DNA of 64,000 bases from Fennellomyces sp. T-0311. Its lineage: Eukaryota > Mucoromycota > Mucoromycetes > Mucorales > Lichtheimiaceae. Numbering within the stretch: position 1 is the stretch's first letter; every line of letters begins with the position of its first letter. The position numbers and the translations under genes are program-made. This document shows positions 11,799 through 23,753 of this stretch, piece after piece. The notes beneath the pieces were generated by a model that had not been told where the DNA came from, made no database searches, and was given only the letters and a program-made list of their open reading frames with translations. The stretch is taken from contig JALLLT010000008.1 of NCBI GenBank assembly GCA_025266875.1, positions 434,001-498,000 on the forward strand, written 5' to 3'.

Positions 11799-13196
11799 AT
11801 GTCGACAATCGATTTAACCCGCTCTCAAGCACCAATTAAAAGAGATGAATGGATCTCCTTCATTCGAGTTTTTCGATATATGAAGCAGTTACAAGAGGCT
11901 GGTGTCTACCCTCAGCGGTTTGACTTCTGTAAGCTGTTACGTGAAGTCCTTGGCGTTGGAGACAGCACGGCACGATCTATCATCGCCTATTCCAATGGGG
12001 AGAATTCACTCGATGAATCCAAGCAAATCGGCCGACCAAAGAAGGTGCTTGATGAAGATTATGTCAACGTAATGCGTGATTTCACCAATACCAACTGCCA
12101 AAACGGTCAGCCTCTCACTGCAAGACGTATGCGTCAACACCTTATTGACAACGGCTATGACGCACCTGGTCTTACGGTCATGAAGGAGGACATGAAGAAG
12201 GCAGGGTTACGATACGGAAAAGGAAATCGTCAAAATATCTTGCATGATAGTGAGGAAGTGGTGGCCTATCGGCAGAAGTATATCGAGCGACGCCTCGCCA
12301 ACCTAAACGATGATGAGTTGCCAACAAGGCCTGAGGTTTTCTTGGACGAGTCTTATTGCCATTTGGATCACCATGCCAAACAAACGTGGTTTGTTCCAGG
12401 TGAAGAACCTGTTAAGGAAGGAGGACGTAAACCAATGCTGGTGATTTTTGGGGCGATTGTTGTACGTAAAGTACACCGCTATCACCTTGCTGCCGAGATT
12501 GTTGAGGAGAATGTGCTCATCTGGCCAGTGAATGGCACATGGCATATCCAATCCGCAGGCACGAAGCGTGGTCGTCCTGCAACAAGAAATACTGCGGAGA
12601 AGTGGGCTGACCTCCCAAAATGTGTCAAAGATGCGAAGGTTACGCCAGATTACCACGATTACCACGGCAATTTCAACGCAGCAATGTTTGAGAGCATATT
12701 CGAAAGACTATGCGATAAGTTGAAGAAGAAGTATAGGGAGTGTGATATTCATATGGACGGTGCAAAATACCATTTCCGTAAGATCAACCCATTGCCCACT
12801 TCGCAAGCAAATTCGACAGAAATTCAGGATTGGTATCGTGACAACCGAGTTGCACTGCCAACGCCTAATGCAAACAATCGCATAACCAGAGCAATGATGC
12901 TCGAAAAGCTCGATAGTATACGTGATGAGTACCCACCCAACTACGCCGTGTACAACATCGCAAACAAGTATGGTCATAGAGTTATGAAGACACCACCATA
13001 CCACTGCGAGCTTCAACCAATTGAAGGGCTCTGGGGAATCGCCAAGCAGCAAGTGGCTTATAGCCCAGACCTCGAGAACAATGAGGTAGAGCTTGCACAT
13101 CGACTGTACAAGCTTTTTGCACAAGTTGAGGATCGTAGCCTCCTTTCCCTCTGGCAAAAGACAGTGCAGAAGTGTGAAGAGTATAACGAAGAATAA
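11799..13196 (+). CDS. DDE transposase, Tc1/IS630-like
   Basis: A single intronless 465-aa ORF, unlike its intron-rich neighbours. Residues about 20-90 look like a helix-turn-helix region followed by IGRPKK, the GRPK-type hook found between the two HTH motifs of Tc1/mariner transposases. The catalytic triad reads LDES (Asp183), HMDGAKYH (Asp320) and CELQPIEGLWG (Glu409). Spacing is unusual: 136 residues between the two Asp and 88 between the second Asp and Glu, against roughly 90 and 34-39 in classical Tc1/mariner. This indicates insertions in the RNase-H fold and a divergent subfamily. The enzyme should cut at the flanking inverted repeats. No stop or frameshift interrupts it. Confidence 0.88.
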   Translation: MSTIDLTRSQAPIKRDEWISFIRVFRYMKQLQEAGVYPQRFDFCKLLREVLGVGDSTARSIIAYSNGENSLDESKQIGRPKKVLDEDYVNVMRDFTNTNCQNGQPLTARRMRQHLIDNGYDAPGLTVMKEDMKKAGLRYGKGNRQNILHDSEEVVAYRQKYIERRLANLNDDELPTRPEVFLDESYCHLDHHAKQTWFVPGEEPVKEGGRKPMLVIFGAIVVRKVHRYHLAAEIVEENVLIWPVNGTWHIQSAGTKRGRPATRNTAEKWADLPKCVKDAKVTPDYHDYHGNFNAAMFESIFERLCDKLKKKYRECDIHMDGAKYHFRKINPLPTSQANSTEIQDWYRDNRVALPTPNANNRITRAMMLEKLDSIRDEYPPNYAVYNIANKYGHRVMKTPPYHCELQPIEGLWGIAKQQVAYSPDLENNEVELAHRLYKLFAQVEDRSLLSLWQKTVQKCEEYNEE

Positions 13197-13400
13197 TTTT
13201 TAGGTTGGTTCCCCATCTCCGAAATTTTTCAGAAAAAACGAAAATTAATCTTTTCATTTTATATATAGAGAACTATACTTTCTTTGCACTTATTAAAACA
13301 TACAATTAGATATATAAAATATTTATACAGTAGCCTACAATATCATTTTTATTTCATTTGAAACAGACGCATATTGGCGGAGAAATCACGATTTTTCATT

Positions 13401-13430
13401 TCGTTGCATCTTTTCCGATTTGACGTTATA
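13401..13430 (-). repeat. Right terminal inverted repeat
   Basis: Inverted copy of 11641-11670. It ends 70 bp before the ORC5 ATG, so the element lies in the ORC5 promoter or leader. Confidence 0.85.
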
Positions 13431-13500
13431 TATATATATTTTTGTTTGAACGTAATATAAAAAAAAAGATTTTTTTTTGCTTCCAACTTTGGCTTTTTGA

Positions 13501-15274
13501 ATGACGACGATTCAGCAGGAACTGGAAAGTCAATTTCCTGGAAGATCTAAACAAATCGCGAGCTTGCTCAGGCTCATGGGCAAGGTTAGAACGTTCATAC
13601 TTTGTCAACTCTGTGGACTTATTGATCGATTTGTTAAACAGCCTCAGGATCGCGTGATTCCGAGTGTATTCATTTATGGTCATCCTTCGTCCGGAAAAAC
13701 AACCGTTGTCCGCGCCATACTCGAAAAAACATTGAAACGATCGTTGTGGGCATTCATCAATTGCGTCGAATGCCATACTCCACGAATGATATTCGAACAT
13801 GCCCTGAATCAATGGTGTCACTGGACTCCTTCCGTTGAAAACCGGTTCACAGGCGTATGTCGAGTCGACAACGTGCACCAGTTTGTCAAGAATATACAAG
13901 ACGGGGTCGCTGTATCAGATACCAAAGTCGTTCATATTGGAAAAGAGGAAACACAGTATCTGGTATTGGATCGTGCAGAGCGTCTTCGGGATATGGGATC
14001 GACACTTCTTCCAGTTTTACTGCGACTAGCCGAAATGGTAAAACGTCTAAAACAAAAAAAAAATTCACGATAAACATTAACAACTTGCTTATCAGACTGG
14101 ACGCAATATCTGCGTTATTCTGCTAAGCACCATTGTCTTTGAAAAGTTCAAAGTCAAGGGCGGCGCCTACGAGCCTTTGTACATGCGATTTGCCGAATAC
14201 ACCAAAGAGGATACGCTTCAGATCCTCCAGTTATTGTTCACATCAACGGAGCGTCGAATCGAGCTTCGTCGAGAGGAAGAAGACCAAGTCGAGTTTGTGG
14301 ACCTGGATGATGAGTTTTTCACGGGATTCTGCGAAGTTATCTATACCATTTTCAACCATAACTGCAAGGACGTCAACGAGCTCAAGTATATCGCCGCACT
14401 CTTGTTTCCATTATACATCAAGCCCATTCGTGATCGACAAGGTACCTTGATAACAGCGGAGCCAACCAAAGATCTAAACGGATTGTCACAGTGCAGATGC
14501 AGGAAAAGGCAAAGCTGTTGAAACACGCGCAACCCTACTTTGCCCAAGCAACGGATAAGCTTTATCTACGAGAAATATCCAGCGCAGAATGGAATCGGGA
14601 AGCGCGTCGGCTGGAGTTGGAGGACGCTGACGGGGACATGGCCTTCCTGACAAGACCCGTTGCGCGTGAAAAAGGTAAAGCCAGCACGCGTGCGTTTCGT
14701 GTGCAGGAATAACTTTGTTGGACTATAGGCGAATTCGATCTTCCTTACTATACGAAATTCCTGCTTTTGGCATCCTACTTGGCGTCGTACAACCCGGCCA
14801 GATTCGATGTTCGGTATTTCTCCAAAGCAGGAGAAGCACGAGCCAAAAAGAAAGGCGGAGGTACTCGCAAGGCCAAAGCGGAACAAGGAGGCGGAAAAGT
14901 ATGTAGCATTTAGGAGAGGAAGTGTGTGTGTGTTTGACAATGAGGAATAGATGCGACCGCAGCTCCTGGGCCCCAAAGCATTCCCGATCGAACGTATGCT
15001 GGCTATCTTTTACAGCATCATTAATGGCTCGCTGGAGGATTCCATCGATGTTCAGACACAGGTAAATCATTACGGCGTTCGCCATCAAAGACAATAGCTT
15101 AAAAATGCCGTGCAGATTACTAGCTTGACAACGCTGCGTCTGCTGGTGCGGGCGAATAACATGGACCGGCTGGATGGGGCCAAGTTCAAGTGCAATGTGA
15201 GCTTTGAGTTCATCAAGGCGGTGGCGAGCAGTGTTCGGTTCGAGATTGACAAGTATCTGTACGATTTCAATTAA
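13501..15274 (+). CDS. ORC5: Origin recognition complex subunit 5
   Basis: Seven exons: 13501-13584, 13642-14037, 14096-14441, 14492-14674, 14729-14898, 14951-15061 and 15116-15274, giving 482 aa. [12 protein letters not shown] opens the AAA+ region. Walker A is GHPSSGKT (residues 41-48) and the Walker B-like strand is YLVLDRAE. The C-terminal half has the Orc5 signatures [25 protein letters not shown] and [18 protein letters not shown], the second beginning a winged-helix-like region. It is part of the six-subunit ATPase that loads MCM at origins. Its promoter space is largely occupied by the transposon, yet the coding frame is clean, so the gene is presumably still expressed. Confidence 0.92.
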
Positions 15275-15427
15275 TTCCATGCATCATCTGTAATATATTT
15301 TTTTCATCTTTAACTTTCCCTCCCACACACCCGACTCTTTTCACGCATAACTTGAGCATCTGCCCAATTCGCCACAGCACTTGTCATTGTTGTCCATCAG
15401 TGGTATAACCAACCCATCGCCTCGACA

Positions 15428-17217
15428 ATGCCGCCACAGCAACGATCGGGCGCAAATGACAACGAAGTAACAATTCAATGGTACATGCTCATCAGGTTTA
15501 TGCATTTCTGCAACCGCGTGCATGCTGACACGTGGCCGTTAGGCTCAAAGACAACTACCAGGTCTGCACCGCCACCGACGACACTGGTGCGCTTCGGGAA
15601 GGTGTTCCGCGAGCCAGCGTGTATGAACGGTATCAAAGGCATTATAGCCAACAACGCGGTGGTTCTGACCCTCTCATCAACTCGGCAACCTTTGGCAAGT
15701 TATTGCGAACCGCGTTTCCAAACATCACGACGCGTCGTCTAGGACATCGTGGCCAATCAAAGTATTACTACTGTGGAATCACCGAAATCAATACCACGCC
15801 TCAACCTCCTCAGGAAACTCCTGAAGAAATGTATTTGGATACAGACAACGAGTAAGTTGCTCCACTCATCCAAACTTCCTTGTTGATGTTTGGGGTTGCT
15901 AGACAGTTTTCCATAACAACGCCACAGCATGTAAGCGATGATAACGATGCATCCTTTCCTCCGTTTGAAACTCCCGCACATCACTACACCGATGATTCCT
16001 GGCAAGACCTTGCAGTGACTCAGTTTACTCAGATGTATCATCAACACTGCAAATACCTCCTGCATACCGTCGAGTCGCATCAAAATGTAATATTTCGTCA
16101 ATGGCTTTTTTTTTGCAGAAGATACTGACATTGACCAGGCTACCGAGCAGATTACCGCGTTTTACAAAGCCATGCCACGCACCATTCTTGATCTTTTGCA
16201 ATCGGATGCTGCGATAGGGGAGGAGCTTTGTAACTGGGATTGTATGCTGTACGACGTAAGGCTGTTTGTAATATGTTTTGGCTTTGGTTGATCACTCATA
16301 AACTCCTTGCAGGCGATCATTTTAGCATGTTACCCCACAATTGATGCATCAGTGGATACATCCTCTGTCCCACAGCGTTTGACAGAATGGTCTTCTACAT
16401 TACTTGCAACCCTTCCTGTGGCTCTTGAAGGATATCCCGAAGAACTCGTTGAAGGAAAAATGGCTGGTATGATTTTTTTTATCAGTACATAAGTGTCATG
16501 ATTAAGGACATTTCTGTAGTGTCAAGGATATTCAACGCAAAGCTGGAGAGGATAGTGCATTTGAATATTTTAATTCAAGCTGCAGATAGCGTCATCCAGA
16601 AGAACGCGACGCGCATGCTGAATATATGGCAACAGTTGAATTTGCAACAAGTTTCTGATCGAGCACAATGGATCACAGGAGTCAAGGAGTCAGCGATTGA
16701 TGAGCAATGTATTGGTCCTATCCCTCATTATCTACATGTAATTCTCATTACGGGTATCCGAATTATAGTTGAACATATTGGATCGCTCCTAAAATCAACA
16801 AATATCCGACATTGGATTGACTGGATGGATGCAATGATGGATATGCATATTGCACGGGGGCAAAGTTATTCTCACATAAAGACCGCGGCAGTAATATGGT
16901 CAACGTACACCTCTCTGACACGGCGTGAAATGGAGCTTTTACCCCACGTGGACGCAACCATCCTAGGTAAGAGAGCTCTGTCACCATTTATTAATGGTTC
17001 ATACTGAATATCATCGATAGAGTCGTTTGAAAAGCTATGGGTGTTTGCGAATGATTATATTCTGTACTTGATTGAACAAGAAACTGGAAAAAGAAATATC
17101 GACTTGGTACTGAGCGACGATTATCCGAACTCCATATACAGCAACAATAGAAATCGAAGCCCTGATGACTATATCTCCACCACCACCACGCCAAACACGA
17201 TGATGAGCTTGGTTTGA
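15428..17217 (+). CDS. RFX-family winged-helix transcription factor
   Basis: Seven exons: 15428-15480, 15543-15851, 15903-16086, 16139-16255, 16313-16466, 16520-16966 and 17021-17217, giving 486 aa. The N-terminus is the RFX DNA-binding domain: TIQWLKDNYQV, VPRASVYERYQRHY, INSATFGKLLRTAFPNITTRRLG, then HRGQSKYYYCGI (the recognition helix and wing). The rest is the helical RFX dimerisation-type region without other recognisable motifs. Relatives bind X-box DNA; yeast Crt1 represses ribonucleotide reductase genes and other fungal members act in cell cycle and morphogenesis. The 16087-16138 intron needs the second AG (GACCAG) to stay in frame. It is tandem with ORC5, 153 bp downstream. Confidence 0.9.
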
Positions 17218-17537
17218 GCTTGGGATTACACTTTAGCACGTATTAATATAAGCAGCCATTTGTCCATTGCATATCACTTGTAAATAAATAGAATATAGCC
17301 CAGCAAAAGATCTACATTGTTAGGTTTTTATCAAATACTGTTTTCGCTTTTGTACTTCTGATACCATGCGGTAGAATGCTTTTCCTTAACGAGAGTTGAG
17401 TGATGTGAAATGACCCTTTAACACATATTTACAGTGACAACATAAGCTTTTCTAATTTAACACAATGATAATGATTTATTTACAAGGTACTTGAATCATT
17501 ACCATCACTTTCTTGCCGTCCCAATTAACCTCTCTCT

Positions 17538-18790
17538 TTACGGTTCACCAACCGCATACTTTCTGTAGTACATCTCGATACGTAGTTGAGATCGTGCTGC
17601 TCCTATGAATGGAAATTCTTTTCGGTTAGTCGGGTCATCCACAAGCATTACCACAACCGTATGCCATCTTCTGCTGACAGAGTCACAGCTCCTAGATACC
17701 CATTGAAGATTCTGTGTGATATTGTCTTGTCGATTCCCATTAAGATGCATGACAACATTTTGTGTTCCACTGTAACCATCAACGAAGGAATTCGCTATCA
17801 GACGTGATACTGAAATAACGCACTGTCGTACCCTTTCCGTAGCCTAAGCACCGTGGTCTAAATTCGCTTGTCAGGTTACAAAACAACACAAGTATATCCG
17901 TCTAATCTACACGATGCCTTGAGTAGTTTTGATTGACCGATATTGCGAGCATGGCCTATGTTTGACACTTAGTATTTGCTGAAGGACCGTCCGTTTCATG
18001 GAAGGGTACCCACAGGACGCCATACTATCTCCTCCGTAATTGGCAGTAGTACCAGTGCTGTGGATCTACTGGTAGTGCGTTTTTGATTCTTTAGCGTATT
18101 GTGTGCTGCTGTTTGTGTTGGACCATAAGCTCGAAGTATGTTCTCGGAGGGAGTCACATGTTCGAGATTACTGAGAGAACTGTTTATTTTATTGCCATTG
18201 ATGTGAACCGTTGGCAAGGTTTTTAGTCGATGTCCGATGAAAGGCTATGCAACAATCGCGTGGACCAGGAAAGTAACCGTATTGCTAACTTTTTGTTTAA
18301 CGTCAAAGCTACACCGTAGGGTGACATGTTGGTATCTATTATTGTCTTTAGAAGGACAGAGATTCAGCCATTTCACAAGTGAGTGGATATTTCGAGTCTC
18401 TGACACGAGATATCGCTCAAATGTGAGGGTTCTTGTGTATATCCTTGACTACGGTATACCTTGTCCCTTAGTGTAGATTTTTCCGTCGTGCAATTTCGAT
18501 ACCTCGCAATGTAGGCAAGTCGCACACAGTAAGGTTACTCCAAGCACAGTTTTTCCGCCACCCATCTTTGTGGTATATGTAGTATGTATCTTTGTCGAAT
18601 TGCTGCTTTGAGAATGTGTAGGCCATAATTTTGTCCACTTTGAAAGCGGTATACCTCTTGGATCCATTCAGAAGAGAACAACTGGTATAGATTCCCTTCT
18701 ACGTCATTGGCTTCAGTTTTTCATTTGAATCTGAACACAGGACGCCGTTCTTGTTAACAAGGTAGCGGAATGAAGAGCCAGCACTCACTT
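17538..18790 (-). pseudogene. Decayed gene with three HNH-endonuclease-like modules
   Basis: Read on the minus strand, three related blocks follow one another. Near 18770-18480: FRYLVNKNGVLCSDSNEKL, RYTAFKVDKIMAYTF and YYIYHKDGWRKNCAWSNLT. Near 18340-17990: TFLVHAIVA, LPTVHINGNKINSSLSNL and EHVTPSENILRAYGPT, then WRPVGTLP starting the next module. Near 17810-17690: VSVSRLIANSFVDGY and VVMHLNGNRQDNITQNLQWV. Each matches the H.(N/D)GN...N...NL.WV pattern of NUMOD4/HNH homing-endonuclease-type proteins. In-frame TAG stops (inside blocks 1 and 2) and frame changes between blocks show decay. The original start cannot be placed. It lies between RFX and the adenylation-enzyme pair. Confidence 0.6.
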
Positions 18791-20290
18791 CGCTTCTTCA
18801 GTTACGGACGGTATCGACGCGTCTTTTCCTTCAGCCTCGCCTGTTGACACATCTAGCTAAATAAAGTTGGCACAGAGCATTTTACCTTGCTGATTTGAAA
18901 TTACTACAACTTTCTATCTTGACGATGCAGACTACGTGTGTATATACAGGCGGTTCTTTTCTCTTTGCTGGATCTGCAATGATCAACTTTAGTGTGAAAT
19001 GCCGCGCTTCATTTCGTTCTGCTTTAATGAAGTATCCTCCAACTGCTCTTCGTGCGTCTCATTGACCTTCGTGACAGTTTCTTGCTCTGGTGAAATGTGC
19101 TATTCTTTGTTTTTGAATCGCCCATCGTTAAGAAAAAGGTAAGCGAAACGGTTTTGTAGCGCCAGAACAGAGGGAGGCATGGATACTGCTCACCAATATA
19201 CGCATGTTTGATTATGGGTGTAATGCTCATCGTATTGGGCAGTGCATCAGTAACCTTGTGCTTCAACGCGTTTGACAGCAAAATCGATAAAAAAAGTCCT
19301 CAGTAACGGCTATACTTGTGATACATGCTTTCGATTCGATATTGGATGTCACAGTACTGGGTCGGTTGATAACTGATGGTGTTTGTTGTATTTAGATATC
19401 GCCTTGTGCTTAGTAAGGTTTCCAGCCCAGGGCTATGCTCGTTTCAACTCCTCGCTTAGTTAGTTGCCGTGATATTGATGGGTGTTGACAACAGTCTAAA
19501 AGACATTTCTGATATCCGTGCGGATGCCGGAGCAATAGCTGAAAAATATCCGTCATGCGCATTCACTGTCCTTTGCAAAATCTATCTGTGGCCAAATCAG
19601 TAACGGCGTAGGGTAAACTTTGCACTGTTAAAACTACAGAGATAGTGTAAATGGTGCGTATGAAAAAAATACGCGACCTAATGCCGTTGTTAACGCTTTC
19701 ACCTTAGGACATTGACGGCTTTCCGGCCGCATTGAAGTACCGCAAATAGAATTAGGGTACTGGTTACACCATTGTTACCTCAGACACCCACGTTTCCGAT
19801 TTCCTTATATTGCAAAGGCACCATTGGCCTTGGCGTGCACAGAAGTCTCCTACGAGTCGTAAATGCGACTGATGTATGGGTCCGGGTCCGTCGTACTGAC
19901 TGATGTAATATAGTAGTCCCTTGAAGTTTGCATGTTGCACTCAATAAAGTGCCGTCAATATAATGTCACAAAGACACCACAAAGCATAGTTGGCGTCTAT
20001 ATGGGTGCTAAAAGCTACCGGTGTGTTACAATCCTAACGGGTAAAGAGTGCTGTATTTATTTGGCACCTGTTGCCTTCAAATGGATTAGATCTAATCCGT
20101 CAATGTCGATGACATTGTCGAAAACACCAGTTTGCATAATTCCTTGGCTTCCAAACAAACTTGTAAAACTTATATTTCTGGAAGTGCGCGATAAAGAGCC
20201 ATAAGAAATACGTGGACAAACCAGTCGTGGTACAAAAGAGGATAAATAGTAGCCGATAAGATTCTTGAAGCAAAAGCAAGCTGGTACTTT
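18791..20290. other. Intergenic stretch upstream of the first adenylation enzyme
   Basis: No gene supported. It contains short matches to the spacer before the second paralog: ATGTTGCACTCAATA.AGTG at about 19931 and 23152, and AGATCTAATC at about 20087 and 23224. These suggest the duplication once included the promoter side. Confidence 0.4.
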
Positions 20291-20298
20291 TATAAAAG
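20291..20298 (+). promoter_or_regulatory. Possible TATA box of the first adenylation enzyme
   Basis: TATAAAAG about 210 bp before the conserved ATG. The distance is long, so this is weak. Confidence 0.25.
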
Positions 20299-20501
20299 AT
20301 TTTTCCTGGCAAACCATTGTACAACGGCGTGATCAACCTTTGCCAAAGAGCTCGCAGATCAAACATACAACACAAATAGCTTTAAAGTTTGCACATTCTT
20401 TACGTGATTACACATCAGAAGGCTGATCTAAAGGTGTTTAAATGGCAAGCAATACACTAGATTTTACACATTCATCTATCTCTTTTCCTGCTCTCTTTCA
20501 A

Positions 20502-22330
20502 ATGACCGTGGACCAGGACCCTTTAGATTATGCCAATTACAACTCCTTCGTCGAGTTATTCGAAGCTCAAGCTGCTCGATATCATGACAGGATATTCATC
20601 CGCTACCAACCATTAGAAGAAGAACTCGAGTTTAAACCGATAACTTTTAGTCAGTTTGATCGCATCGGGAACTATTTGGCACGTGAGTGGGCGCCGTTAA
20701 TAGGGGATGCAGAATGTGTCGGTTTTCTTGGAGATGAGCCAGTGCAGACACTCATGGCTATGCTCGCCGTGTTCAAGCTTCGCCGCATATTCTTTTCGAT
20801 TTCAACACGTATTCCACCAGCAGCTATTACAGACTTGCTGATCAAGACAAATACGCAATACGTAATTGCTTCTGAAGAGTGCAGCCAAGTTGCTCAGGGC
20901 ACTGCAAAGGACCTTCCCACCGTTCAAGTCAAGACCTGGGAATCATTTGATGTGGATCAACTGATTGATTTATCTGAAAATTGCAGCGCCGGGATCAATA
21001 CCGATGATCCAAAGGATGCATTGGAGGAAACAATCCTTGTCCTGCATAGCTCAGGAAGTACTGGACCACCCAAACCCATGTACCAGAGCAACCAATGGCT
21101 TATGCAGCTTATTCCAATCCTAATGGTTCAAATCAAGCACACGTGTCCCGAACTCTCCCTTGACGCTGACGACATTATTCTTTCAACTGTTCCAATGTTC
21201 CATGGATCGGGTGTAATGATGCATTGGATGGTACTGTTATTTGGCGCCCACACACTCGCGTTCCGTAGACTCCCAGTCTCAGCACAGGATATTCTTTCTG
21301 CCACCGAGAAATATTGCGCCACAATAGTACTTGCCTCTCCAGTTCCACTGAAAATTTTGGCTGAGTATATACAAGACGAAGGAATCAGCGAAACTACTGC
21401 TGAGGCTTTGAGGAGAGTCAAGTTCTGTATGTGTGGTGGGGAGCAATTGGTGCGAGAAGCTGGTGACTTTTTGCATTCTAAAGGATTAAATGTACGATCT
21501 GTTTACGGAATCACTGGTAAGTAGTAAACTAAAAGCAGCGATAGCGTGACTTCATTCGGGTTAATAATGCATACACGTATGTAGAGGCCAACTTCCTTGG
21601 AATGTCAAATATTGCTAAGGATAACAAGTATTGGTATTCGCTCGAGCCTATTAAGATGATTTCAAGCTATTATAACTGGGAGCCATTCGACGATGGGGTG
21701 TATCATCTCACAATTCGCAGTGACTGTCCAGGATTATACCACAATATCACTATACGACCCGATGGATACTATGAAACTTTGGATTTGCTTCGAGAAGAGC
21801 CACCCAATTCAGGTTACTATCGCCACCTTGGTCGCATAAGTGACACGTTCTTAATGTAAGTGATGTATAATGGGAAAAGAGGCGTAATGACTCTAAGCTC
21901 GCCAATTGATTAGGAGAGATGGGAAAAGGGCCTACCCGACACTGATGGAAAACGAAATTCGCAATGCCAGTATTGTCAAGCAGTGTACGGTTATTGGTGA
22001 GAACAGAGAACGGACAGCGACGCTGATTGAGCTCAACGAGAAGCGATCAGCCAAGTACACTCCAGAAGAGATCATTGCTCAAGGTAAAGTGTGAGGGAAT
22101 CTGAAAAAAATAAAATGCTAAGAAAAGCAGTTTACGAAGCGGTACGGGTTGCGAATAAGGAAGTTTTGGAACATAGTGCCATTACAGTACCTGAGCTGGT
22201 TTATATTTTACCATTGGGCAAAACTTTACCTACCATTCCCAAAGGACCGGTCTCACGTAAAGACGCACTTCGCGAATTTAAAGAAGAAATCAGCAAATTA
22301 TACAGCGATTTTCTTGGCAAAAGTGCGTAA
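20502..22330 (+). CDS. Stand-alone adenylate-forming enzyme (AMP-binding), paralog 1
   Basis: Four exons: 20502-21516, 21585-21855, 21914-22083 and 22131-22330, giving 551 aa. ANL-superfamily motifs: LHSSGSTGPPKP (P-loop), VPMFHGSGVMMHW, CMCGGEQL, YGITEANFLG, YRHLGRISDTFLMRDGKRAYPTLMENEIR and the C-terminal IPKGPVSRK, whose lysine is the expected adenylation catalyst. It activates a carboxylate as an acyl-AMP; the substrate cannot be read from sequence. No carrier, reductase or thioesterase domain follows. ATG 20502 (MTVDQDP) is chosen because the neighbour paralog starts MTVDDHP; an upstream in-frame ATG at 20442 would add 20 residues. Introns 2 and 3 sit at identical positions in the paralog. 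Confidence 0.85.
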
Positions 22331-23753
22331 TAATGCATAGTTAGTTGCAAAAGTGGCAATGCAGCTACATCTGAATATCAGCTTGTTTCGAGCGGTTGCT
22401 TGTAATATTACCCATCTCATACAACAATTAAAGTCGATAGTGTCGACAATACCCCTTACAGACGAAACCCAGTTCCAGTTCTACAATCTGACATGTTCTT
22501 GTCAAAATCAATGATTGCATCAAATATTTTGTGTAGCCATCTTATGGCTTGAATCTTGATAACGTCAGTTAATCAGAATTCCGAACTAACGGTGAAATTA
22601 TTGTGCATTAGCCCCATCACCACTCGTGCAGTAGGCACAACATAACAAAGCCAATGTACTATTGATAAGGTTAATACTTGAGCCTCTGACCGGCTCAAGC
22701 GTACAGGGACCCTTGTGTAGCTAGTATTATAGATGCTTTCCAGAAGCCCTTTTTCCAAAGCACAGAAAAGGGCAATTATTTTAACAGCGGACCCAAAACT
22801 TTTTGTCGGTGGGCATTATCCATACTTTCAATTCCCAGATAACGGCTCTAGAGTCACTTTACGCAGTGCAAATACCTGTTTTTTTCGATATAGCAAAAAA
22901 CTGTAGTGATAATGAATGACAGAACATCAAGGCAGGGCATTTCGGCTCACTTGCAATTTATACCGAGTTAAGCCTAGAATTTACAAAAATGCAGATCCGT
23001 GTGACAAATGGTGACACCATCATTGATTTATGGCTAACCACGTTCTGTTTTTCCTTAAATCGAAAAAAGTATCTATGGTCATGGCGCACAGAAGGTTTTT
23101 TTTATCAAGATACAGATCCGGGTATGTCACACTTGTTCAAGTACATAAGAATGTTGCACTCAATATAGTGTTTTCGAGTAGAAATGAGGCATGTCGCTAA
23201 AAAAGTTTTCGTTTTTTTCGCTCAGATCTAATCATGGAAATTAGCCTGTCTGCATATGTATTACAGAATGTGCCAAGTGTCACAACTGTCTTCCCAAAAA
23301 TTCAATAACGAGAGAACTTGTTTGCTTGTGTTCGGTCCTTGCATCAGGTGAGTTTATTTATTATAAATGCGTCCACACAAAAGAAAATTCGATACGTTAG
23401 ACCTTCTAGTATTTTAAATCGACGGTAAACATGATCCTTGCATATGCCTAGATCTATTTTAGGCAGTTCAGCTATCATAACGGAAATTAATATGAAATTT
23501 GCCCAAGCAAAAAAAAAGTGAAGGCCCGTGATCAAAAACGAGAAGGTGACATTTATGACCCTGGTCGCAGATTGTTGTACTACCGTATGACCAACTTTCA
23601 GGCTCTCAAGAAATCTGGATGTGCGCAATGTTGACTTTTTAAAGTTCATACGGTTCTAAGTATCAATAACCTATCAGCAGACCAATTGGGAAGCATTTAA
23701 ATACCAAATAAGATTCGCGTTTACGGTGGTACTCTTATTCAGTCTTTACTACA
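22331..23753. other. Spacer between the two adenylation paralogs
   Basis: About 1.4 kb without a supported gene. AT-rich, with the short upstream-duplication matches noted for 18791-20290. A TTTAAATA-like element at about 23695 lies some 60 bp before the second paralog's ATG. Confidence 0.4.

Larger units (their letters stand above)
11641..13430. mobile_element. Tc1/IS630-type DNA transposon with terminal inverted repeats
   Basis: A 1790-bp unit bounded by inverted repeats at 11641-11670 and 13401-13430 that agree at 27 of 30 positions, the inner 21 being identical (core CGGAAAAGATGCAACGA). Both ends start with TATA, consistent with a TA target duplication. It holds one uninterrupted transposase ORF. 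The element fills almost the whole spacer between the ERF4 stop (11591) and the ORC5 start (13501). Near-identical ends plus an intact ORF suggest recent or still possible activity. Confidence 0.85.

Noticed and set aside
22060..22140. Apparent frameshift and stop near the C-terminus of adenylation paralog 1 (in-frame TGA after GGTAAAGTG)
   Set aside because: A 47-nt GT..AG intron (22084-22130) restores VYEAVRVANK, and the same intron position fits paralog 2. The gene is intact.
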